DNA of 64,000 nt, taken from Cladocopium goreaui. Its lineage: Eukaryota > Sar > Dinophyceae > Suessiales > Symbiodiniaceae. The position numbers and the translations under genes are program-made. Below the pieces are notes generated by a model. It ran no database searches. It was given only the letters and a program-made list of their open reading frames with translations, and was not told where the DNA came from. Shown piece after piece: positions 62,407 through 64,000 of this stretch. Each line of letters starts with the position of its first letter. Position 1 is the stretch's first letter. The stretch covers positions 1 through 64,000 of the forward strand of contig CAMXCT020003210.1 of NCBI GenBank assembly GCA_947184155.2. The letters are read 5' to 3'.

Positions 62407-63492
62407 TCTCTCTCTCTCTGTGATTTTCCACGGTTATCTTAAATTAACGGAATGTATCTATCTAGTAACTCAAAGTTGTTTGTGCATTTCGAGGAAACTG
62501 GATTCCTCATTCAACATGGTTTCATAGTTTTAAGATATTCACAATTCGTTCAATACGGTCTTAATATGATAATTACTTATATAATATGAGACTTCATGCA
62601 ATTCTCTAAAAAACATACAAGCTAAACACACATATTAACAACACTGGATTTGAGCTGAAATTGAGGATATTCACTATTAATAATGCCACTTATTACAACG
62701 TGGGTGGGGCCACCAGTCCTTAGCCAAATTAATTTAGTTCACTATTTTAAGGATGGTTTATGGTAGTAATATCGAACCAGCTACTTGGGTTTATTAACCA
62801 ACTTATACCATGTGCTTATTTGACATAGCTATGAACAAATGATCGGTTCATAGGTGATAAAGAGCAAAAACACATGATTGACCTGATTTTACCTATTAAA
62901 AATGATGATTTTGTGATGATTTTCCAGTTCGCTATGATAACCAAAGAGTCATACCACTGGCCGAAGGATCCGGAAGGATCTCCTGCGGTCGCCTCCGGGT
63001 CGGCGCTTTTGGGGTGGAGCACCACGAAAAGCACCAGGCGCAAGTCCCGCTCCTGGCCAGGCCCCTGGGATCCAAAGGAAAGGCCCTGGGTCCGATGAAA
63101 CTTCATGGGTTTAATGCGGTTTATTGAATCATTGTTCAATTTGCATTTCATGTCAATGTTTGATATTTCTTGTGTTTTGTTCATAAAGATTCATATCATA
63201 CTATAGCATACTATATAGTATAATCAATCCGTTATAAAAATGGGTAAATAACAATGATTCCATGAAAAATCCCAACAAATCCCATAATTTCCGTAGATGT
63301 GATTCATTAAATCCTAATAATCCCATAATTAAATCCCAACAATTTCCTATGGATGTGACTCATTTTCCCTCGCCTTTTTGGTTTTCTCGTAGGTCTCCAT
63401 CCGTCACCTCTGACCTGCGCCGGCGACCCTGGGACCCTGTCCTTTGCCTGTCGCCGCGCGTGCTGCAAATAGTGCAAGGCTTGAGACTCTTC
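23756..63492 (-). CDS. TRAPPC11: TRAPPC11 (foie gras) gene, 5'-truncated by window end, about 30 exons
   Basis: TRAPPC11 is a subunit of the TRAPP complex, which tethers vesicles in ER-to-Golgi and Golgi traffic; it consists of an N-terminal foie-gras alpha-solenoid and a C-terminal gryzun region of beta-sandwiches. Here exons read right to left in the family order. The clearest matches are RTNFKVAFLNEFRKDA (family: [17 protein letters not shown]), MYQRYFSYHDVGAAVHHCRI, FPGFHFQAAAVYARRL (family: [13 protein letters not shown]), and the last exon with DRYLFSG and a C-terminus ending in WELRF. Phases agree across several joins (exons 7-8, 8-9-10, 11-12, 14-15-16-17, 24-25-26-27, 29-30). The first coding exons (the usual first 100 residues or so) lie beyond position 64,000. 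About 3 kb of coding sequence is spread over 40 kb. Identification rests on recalled family sequence, not on a search. Confidence 0.85.
24512..24761 (-). CDS. TRAPPC11: TRAPPC11 in-window exon 29 (gryzun domain)
   Basis: The longest internal exon. It encodes EFFQWLPSAKRPAQLPGG and LDLPTPLPSMQVELEVGSIG, then VGTPLKVEVCLKNATFSEEE and IRVRILQEG. It corresponds to [38 protein letters not shown] in animal TRAPPC11. The donor GGAAG|GTGACT joins exon 30 in phase 1. The 5' boundary (CTCCAG) is one of several AG sites. Confidence 0.75.
25460..25604 (-). CDS. TRAPPC11: TRAPPC11 in-window exon 28
   Basis: The frame with GRPGLMAIGSAHAFIWPQPA, later RVEFQKHKAEPWTTV, is favoured; a second frame is also open over most of it. 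Acceptor GCCCAG, donor GTGATT. Order places it between the PFDVAVKF and LPSFGRV segments. The phase with exon 27 is not settled. Confidence 0.5.
26559..26675. mobile_element. Family F palindromic element, intronic
   Basis: GGAGGTTTCCTAAGTCATGG at the left and CCATGACTTAAGAAACCCCC at the right, with internal CATGACTTAGG copies. A relative lies at about 30,164-30,252 (CTAAGTCATGG ... CTATGACTTAGGAAC). Confidence 0.7.
26952..27019 (-). CDS. TRAPPC11: TRAPPC11 in-window exon 27
   Basis: Acceptor TGACCCAG|GCAGCG in phase with exon 26, donor GTTCAA. It encodes QRPVSFALKSLHGPVETSSM, matching PFDVAVKFVSTKFEHLERV of the family. Confidence 0.6.
28476..28628 (-). CDS. TRAPPC11: TRAPPC11 in-window exon 26
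   Basis: Acceptor TTCCAG|GGCC continues the phase of exon 25. It encodes ACKMTVNFALTLGHAVSRTS and then ITFQHAMRLQIAEERMATSL, matching VGSRMFLVYVSYLINT and EIVCKCHKDETVTIE. Donor GA|GTTATA. Confidence 0.65.
28797..28935 (-). CDS. TRAPPC11: TRAPPC11 in-window exon 25
   Basis: All three frames are nearly open. Phase from exon 24 selects GDEKLLAEVAQEVQPLAGVL, followed by SFQPGDLQRPGAKDVGY and IAVQCG, which matches the family's DIPVGDLHPGEQLEKMLYV and RCG. Acceptor GTCCAG, donor AG|GTGGGG. Confidence 0.6.
30451..30627 (-). CDS. TRAPPC11: TRAPPC11 in-window exon 24
   Basis: It encodes TRVTRATLGRRYVVVSQVEE and, later, SPRVSLISAECELIPIGQ. It fits the family's LTNEMYCLVVTVQSHEK and the strand after it. 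The single base left at the end joins the GT of exon 25 to give Gly, so phases agree. Confidence 0.65.
31252..31347. repeat. (CA)n and (CATT)n microsatellite
   Basis: CACACACACACA, then about 15 copies of ATTC, then ATAC and AT repeats. In a TRAPPC11 intron. Confidence 0.9.
31732..31815 (-). CDS. TRAPPC11: TRAPPC11 in-window exon 23
   Basis: Acceptor TGACCCAG|GAC and donor CAG|GTACAC bound 28 codons containing TFLFFLALSGAPVAPAASEL and ending in LRLTANVQ. The pattern matches [20 protein letters not shown] of the family. Confidence 0.55.
32712..32768 (-). CDS. TRAPPC11: TRAPPC11 in-window exon 22 (weak)
   Basis: Strong acceptor TTGGTTTCAG. One frame reads ALVAPVSADDLPKPSSRNG. It lies between two better exons but has no clear counterpart in the family, and another frame is also open. 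Confidence 0.3.
33432..33564 (-). CDS. TRAPPC11: TRAPPC11 in-window exon 21
   Basis: Strong donor AACTG|GTGAGG and acceptor GACAG|GCG. Two frames are open. The one with SATLLGELKLPGTHQVGLPE resembles the family's NLTQGKMCLVPGKTRK stretch and is preferred. Confidence 0.4.
33891..34058. mobile_element. Family E palindromic element, intronic
   Basis: Ends ATAAGGTGGTGC...GCACCACCTTGTAT, with GTTATAAC-like inner inverted parts. Related pieces occur at about 34,640-34,715, 55,195-55,345, 56,415-56,460, 60,070-60,135 and 62,695-62,760, with TTAGCTAA near the ends. Confidence 0.65.
34860..35145. repeat. Degenerate TTTGATGGTTGAATC repeat
   Basis: Variants of TTTGATGGTTGAATCACC recur every 30-40 bp in this TRAPPC11 intron. 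Similar short-period phrases fill the introns at 41,055-41,110 and 61,260-61,330. Confidence 0.5.
35364..35459 (-). CDS. TRAPPC11: TRAPPC11 in-window exon 20
   Basis: Acceptor TTGCCAG|GTG and donor TTC|GTAGGC bound 32 codons: VGQPFTVKSVPTSGCAPVRL then FTWALADAVVF. Alternating hydrophobic residues suggest beta-strands, in the place expected for the next strand pair of the gryzun region. Confidence 0.55.
35790..35960. repeat. Tandem AT-rich repeat, about 60-bp period
   Basis: TGGTTGATTGGAATAGTAAT and TAATGATTGGAATTAGCAT recur in three imperfect copies. Confidence 0.6.
37137..37264 (-). CDS. TRAPPC11: TRAPPC11 in-window exon 19 (beta-sandwich)
   Basis: Very GC-rich. It encodes ELLDASLTFATSGLAVPLAL followed by GTAVALGAGDLEMTLEMGE, in the place of the family's [20 protein letters not shown]. 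Acceptor CCTCAG. There is no GT donor close to the end of the coding-like part, so the drawn 3' end uses a GC donor after GGGAG. That is a guess, although GC donors are known in dinoflagellates. Confidence 0.55.
37353..37500. repeat. (GAT)n then (ATT)n microsatellite
   Basis: About ten GAT units, then ATT/ATC triplets, then TA repeats. In the TRAPPC11 intron upstream of exon 19. Confidence 0.9.
38001..38199. repeat. Recent 100-bp tandem duplication
   Basis: Two copies starting ACATGCAAAAATAAACATGG at 38,001 and 38,101. They differ by one substitution (CATTTGG/CATGTGG) and one T in a run. Confidence 0.95.
38322..38475. repeat. Imperfect repeat with TATAGCTGGAAACC units
   Basis: TATAGCTGGAAACCTCTATT recurs about four times, with inverted TAAATAGAGGTTTCC at the left. 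Probably a decayed palindromic element. Confidence 0.6.
39136..39239 (-). CDS. TRAPPC11: TRAPPC11 in-window exon 18
   Basis: It encodes LLALIKQAAEPLPARSIEIV then PGPTVRATSVRFAK, the start of the beta-rich region. The acceptor is unclear: GAG|GAACTT is drawn, but AG sites up to 20 bp upstream are possible and the phase with exon 17 is not settled. Confidence 0.5.
40113..40252. mobile_element. Family A palindromic element, intronic
   Basis: Diverged left end (TCAATGGCCATTTCAGGAAC) and better right end (GGTCCTGAAATTCCCATTGA). It lies in the TRAPPC11 intron between exons 17 and 18. Confidence 0.75.
40405..40511 (-). CDS. TRAPPC11: TRAPPC11 in-window exon 17
   Basis: Acceptor GATGAG and donor CG|GTGGGT. 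It encodes LRSNLVRDAFEYLGLKAAPA and then DRRRWTALDAATS. It is placed by order and phase (it starts in phase 0, as exon 16 requires). A family-A palindromic element lies about 150 bp upstream of its donor side. Confidence 0.55.
41321..41477 (-). CDS. TRAPPC11: TRAPPC11 in-window exon 16
   Basis: It encodes SSWAPFQRFFLERALLCGCS, then a Pro-rich turn and VPAVLESLEAM. It aligns with [20 protein letters not shown] followed by YSLELLGRAS. Phase agrees with exons 15 and 17. It ends the foie-gras solenoid. Confidence 0.7.
41511..41614. mobile_element. Family B palindromic element, intronic
   Basis: Starts near CCGGTAAATTAACATAGCTA and ends ACGTTAAATTACCAGAGGG. The interior is GAAAATC...CCATAGG. It lies only about 35 bp upstream of TRAPPC11 exon 16 (5' side in the minus orientation). 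Confidence 0.8.
41780..41892. mobile_element. Family C palindromic element
   Basis: CTTACTGGTGCTGAACGCAG at the left and CTACGTTTAGCACCAGTAAG at the right. The second copy is at 43,571-43,678 with cleaner ends (ACTGGTGCTTAGCAGGGAAT). Confidence 0.8.
41913..42020. mobile_element. Family B palindromic element, intronic
   Basis: TACCCTCCGGTAAACTAACA and, inverted, AATTACCAGAGGGTA at the right end. It lies 20 bp from a family C element. A half copy follows at 42,495-42,582. Confidence 0.8.
43571..43678. mobile_element. Family C palindromic element
   Basis: CTTACTGGTGCTTAGCAGGG with inverted CCCTGCTAAGCACCAGT. Located 156 bp left of the 4.37-kb element. Confidence 0.85.
44046..47330. repeat. 22-copy tandem array inside the 4.37-kb element
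   Basis: Each unit starts ACGTTCTAAGTGTTGGATTC and includes AATTCCGTAGGAAACATAGA, TGGCTTTTCCCTCCCATATG and GCTTTTTGGGGGTTCTG. Length variants come from optional GATCCTTTTG and TGAAT insertions, and two short copies lack the first 25 bp. Frames of up to 90 codons cross it, without protein-like conservation beyond the DNA repeat. Confidence 0.95.
47335..48000. repeat. Six-copy, 116-bp tandem array inside the 4.37-kb element
   Basis: Units begin CTTCGAAATCCAATTTTTGG and include ATTAAGGGTTTAAATTTATT. AT-rich and unrelated to the neighbouring 22-copy array. Confidence 0.9.
48005..48200. mobile_element. 196-bp miniature copy at the right end
   Basis: TATAGCGACGGACAATCACT at its left is a third copy of the terminal sequence, in the orientation of the left end. 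With the true right end it forms a complete small inverted-repeat element. Confidence 0.8.
48502..48609 (-). CDS. TRAPPC11: TRAPPC11 in-window exon 15
   Basis: It encodes SWIITSQIRVAEAYLCDQSS and then EAARDLFERLRKQ. The family has [20 protein letters not shown] followed by LKLLDYV. Acceptor CTCAG|TTCC and donor GTAGCT; phases agree with exons 14 and 16. The 7-kb intron that follows holds the 4.37-kb inverted-repeat element. Confidence 0.7.
48680..48790. repeat. TA/TGCATATTTAAA microsatellite
   Basis: TATGCATATTTAAATATATG twice, then TA repeats, 70 bp upstream (minus orientation) of TRAPPC11 exon 15. Confidence 0.85.
49470..49555 (-). CDS. TRAPPC11: TRAPPC11 in-window exon 14
   Basis: It encodes KEHAERSLKLLIRAQAAAKE, matching [20 protein letters not shown] of the family. 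Acceptor ACACAG, donor GATTT|GTTGGA. The phase agrees with exon 15. Confidence 0.65.
50877..51002 (-). CDS. TRAPPC11: TRAPPC11 in-window exon 13
   Basis: Acceptor CTGCAG|GCA and donor AAG|GTGGGA bound exactly 42 codons containing TEVTSPKEVVALRLAWEQAT. It is an acidic, helical stretch in the place of the family's KEKVGILAIQLKER. Confidence 0.6.
51040..51970. repeat. Low-complexity TAA/TAG/ATT triplet region
   Basis: Nearly 0.9 kb made of TAATAG, ATTATT and GTAATA phrases without a strict period, in the intron between TRAPPC11 exons 12 and 13. AATAGTAATGGGATTCCTAT occurs twice (about 51,578 and 51,789). Confidence 0.7.
52967..53098 (-). CDS. TRAPPC11: TRAPPC11 in-window exon 12
   Basis: Three frames are nearly open. 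The frame set by the phase of exon 11 reads GEWAVRCMEPG right after DYG, matching the family's FYGQRSWRQG. Acceptor GCCCAG|GTGAAT is good; the donor (GTTGAG, or a non-GT donor upstream) is uncertain. Confidence 0.5.
53150..53465. repeat. Degenerate CCAACAAAATGGTGACTT repeat
   Basis: Variants of AAAATGGTGACTTGACCAGC recur every 30-50 bp next to exon 12. The intron at 50,620-50,830 has the inverted version (GGTGAAATCACCATGTTGG). Confidence 0.5.
53540..53607. repeat. TA microsatellite
   Basis: Broken TA/TACA repeat in a TRAPPC11 intron. Confidence 0.85.
53907..54021 (-). CDS. TRAPPC11: TRAPPC11 in-window exon 11
   Basis: It encodes FPGFHFQAAAVYARRLRSLA, a strong match to [20 protein letters not shown], and continues to LDSLELDYG, matching the family's DPLETQTGVLDFYG. 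Acceptor TTTGGCAG, donor TATG|GTACTG. An alternative earlier donor, GTTAAC, lies at 53,946. Confidence 0.7.
54111..54156 (-). CDS. TRAPPC11: TRAPPC11 in-window exon 10 (short)
   Basis: Acceptor CATCACAG|TCA and donor CCCAAG|GTTTTC. It encodes SPKQCRAPGMVIASQ, corresponding to LTAIQTQ just before the NPGFYY motif. The start phase fits exon 9; the end phase is one base off with exon 11. Confidence 0.4.
55438..55475 (-). CDS. TRAPPC11: TRAPPC11 in-window exon 9 (short)
   Basis: A 38-base exon between acceptor GTCCCAG and donor GTTTGT. Its phase agrees with exons 8 and 10. It encodes TIRSSVSRRHGL, in the place of the family's LFDEAIKLGL. It is too short to prove by itself. Confidence 0.4.
55519..55670. 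mobile_element. Family B palindromic element, intronic
   Basis: The best-formed copy. TACCCTCTAGTAAACTAACA and GTTTGCTATGGAAAATCACC at the left are mirrored as GGTGATTTTCCAGTTCGCAA and GTTAGTTTACCAGAGGG at the right. Confidence 0.9.
56567..56721 (-). CDS. TRAPPC11: TRAPPC11 in-window exon 8
   Basis: It encodes MYQRYFSYHDVGAAVHHCRI and then VNSLKKYCSENSEYVWRKW. The family has [20 protein letters not shown], then a helix and the AAWMSKQ stretch. Tyr, His and Trp positions correspond well. Acceptor CTGGAG|GATG; donor near 56,566. Confidence 0.7.
56820..56945. repeat. TA/TG/TATC microsatellite
   Basis: Mixed TATATC, TG and TA repeats, about 100 bp from exon 8. Confidence 0.85.
57219..57331. mobile_element. 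Family B palindromic element, abutting exon 7
   Basis: TACCCTGTGGTAAACTAACA and, inverted, GTTTACCAGGCCGGGTA. It ends about 12 bp from the splice donor of exon 7, so the element supplies the first bases of the intron or nearly so. Confidence 0.85.
57344..57428 (-). CDS. TRAPPC11: TRAPPC11 in-window exon 7
   Basis: It encodes ESELMDFLERMDLCNHIALR. Acceptor CTTAAG, donor GCGGAG|GTCTAA. It leaves two bases that combine with the first base of exon 8 to give Arg, so the phases agree. A family-B palindromic element lies immediately 3' of it in the intron. Confidence 0.6.
58004..58427. mobile_element. Family B element with about seven internal tandem copies
   Basis: Outer ends TACCCTCTGG and CAGAGGGTA are as in other family B copies. 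The left arm (CCTGGTAATTTAACATAACT and the following ATGGAAAATCACCATTTTTC) is repeated about seven times with a period near 58 bp. Confidence 0.9.
59006..59096. mobile_element. Family B palindromic element, short
   Basis: TACCCTCCGGTAAATTCAAT at the left and AGTACCAGAGGATA at the right. Confidence 0.7.
59100..59260. repeat. AATCCCATTGAAT repeat and (AAAT)n run
   Basis: About six AATCCCATTGAAT-like units, then some 12 units of AAAT. Directly upstream in the intron after exon 6. Confidence 0.8.
59317..59462 (-). CDS. TRAPPC11: TRAPPC11 in-window exon 6 (core foie-gras helix)
   Basis: This is the clearest single exon. After acceptor ATCCAG|GTG it encodes VRTNFKVAFLNEFRKDARGA and then LTAYVKAYELLLKA. 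The family has [20 protein letters not shown] followed by LKNYRTAYNLV, so spacing and charge pattern match without gaps. The 3' boundary is uncertain: the GT donor at 59,316 gives a phase unlike exon 7, and a GA donor slightly upstream would fix it. Confidence 0.75.
59892..59957 (-). CDS. TRAPPC11: TRAPPC11 in-window exon 5
   Basis: Acceptor GCAAAG|GAG and donor CAG|GTGGGG bound 22 complete codons, EKRLRKAWAPKVPNMPMQ and four more. It is a basic segment just before the best conserved foie-gras helix. Confidence 0.55.
60938..61024 (-). CDS. TRAPPC11: TRAPPC11 in-window exon 4
   Basis: It encodes SLERLIYQNAISFYADEAGD, which aligns with [20 protein letters not shown] of the foie-gras domain: aromatic residues and acidic turns fall in the same places. 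Acceptor GCCCAG, donor GTTTGG. Confidence 0.65.
61417..61567. mobile_element. Family A palindromic element, intronic
   Basis: Contains GGAGGTACCAACCATATATA and, inverted, GGTACAGTAGCTCCATTTTA then TCTGAAATTCCCA. In the intron between TRAPPC11 exons 3 and 4. Confidence 0.7.
61785..61880 (-). CDS. TRAPPC11: TRAPPC11 in-window exon 3
   Basis: Acceptor CGCCAG|GCA and donor GCG|GTATCA bound 32 codons containing SLHEGAGGLVMAMGLEDL. It matches the family segment between the VVLIQKK strand and the helix that carries FYEHAQTYY. Confidence 0.6.
62090..62178. repeat. 21-bp tandem repeat
   Basis: About four copies of GGGGAAACCATGGGAATCCAT with single-base variants. Confidence 0.9.
62376..62420. repeat. 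(CT)n microsatellite
   Basis: Almost pure CT over 44 bp with one CCC interruption. Confidence 0.95.
62955..63052 (-). CDS. TRAPPC11: TRAPPC11 in-window exon 2
   Basis: Acceptor GGCCAG|GAG. It encodes ERDLRLVLFVVLHPKS, which fits the family's conserved hydrophobic strand (KVAVVLIQKK in animals), followed by a loop rich in Asp, Pro and Gly. The donor GTATGA gives a phase that does not match exon 3 as drawn, so one of these two boundaries is probably off by one or two bases, or a small exon is missing. Confidence 0.6.
63415..63492 (-). CDS. TRAPPC11: TRAPPC11 in-window exon 1
   Basis: Acceptor CCTGCAG and donor CAG|GTCAGA bound 26 in-phase codons containing EESQALHYLQHARRQA. It corresponds to the helix before the VVLIQKK-like strand in animal TRAPPC11. 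Earlier exons are outside the window. Confidence 0.6.
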
Positions 63493-64000
63493 CTGCAGGA
63501 TTCGTTGGGATTTCATGGGATTTAGCCAACCATGATTGCCTGGGATTTATTTCGGAATATCATGGGATATAATGGAATCATTTGGGATCTCATGGGATTG
63601 TGGTTATAACTGTGGTCTATTATATTATTTTACCGTTGTTTATTGACCAATAACAAAAAATATAATATAGCATGACAGTATCACCCTGTTTTCCTTTGCG
63701 TTGGTTGAATGGCGTGTTGACTGGGAAATCCACGAAATGGGGCTATGGGAAATGGCGATGAATTAGCACCAAAAATTGGGACTTGACAAATTTGGAGATT
63801 GCACCAGCCAAAAATGCCTGGTTCTACCATGAACATGGTTTCAAGCTGATGAAATATCATGAAAAATTGCGGTGCAATGGAATAGAATAGGGATACGATG
63901 ATGGTTCGACGATCCCAGACATGGTTGAAGGGAAAATCTGCAGGAACCCCCTACATTTGATGACGAAACCTTTGATTTCCTCCGGATGCTCCCTTAAACC

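Overview
The window looks like nuclear DNA of a eukaryotic alga, most likely a dinoflagellate (Suessiales or Symbiodiniaceae-like); this is inference. Support: small GC-rich exons of 40-250 bp sit far apart in AT-rich introns of hundreds to thousands of bp; splice sites are mostly GT-AG, but some donors appear to be GC or GA; palindromic MITE-like elements fill introns and spacers; and one gene resembles a plastid-envelope metal ATPase. There is no sign of bacterial operons, ribosomal RNA, tRNA or CRISPR.

Right two thirds (23,756-63,492, minus strand): one gene. About 30 short exons, read right to left, follow the order of TRAPPC11 (foie gras), a subunit of the TRAPP vesicle-tethering complex. 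They cover the foie-gras alpha-solenoid and the C-terminal gryzun beta-sandwich region, down to a stop codon at 23,756. The first exons lie beyond position 64,000. Reading-frame phases agree across many exon pairs, which makes the chain much stronger than any single exon. Its introns carry at least six families of palindromic elements and a 4.37-kb element with terminal inverted repeats and two internal tandem arrays (43,835-48,200).

Left third: plus-strand exons between 4,912 and about 9,715 fit the N-terminal part of an HMA1-like P1B heavy-metal ATPase (His-rich metal-binding head with a Cys-Cys pair, then the first membrane helices). I could not find the catalytic half (TGE, DKTGT, TGDN, GDGxND). 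Either its exons escaped me or the gene is broken. A few isolated candidate exons (396-467, 847-894, 20,355-20,444, about 21,800, about 23,050) belong to genes I do not recognise.

Between the two genes (13,579-20,279) lies the most unusual structure: five near-identical 1.07-kb foldback (hairpin) units alternating with six copies of a 0.22-kb inverted-repeat element. Each hairpin arm is built from 85-95-bp subrepeats, and each subrepeat carries a fused splice acceptor and donor (TTTTCACAG|GTAAGT-like). A palindrome of about 46 bp marks every junction. The ATPase gene (plus) and TRAPPC11 (minus) converge on this region.
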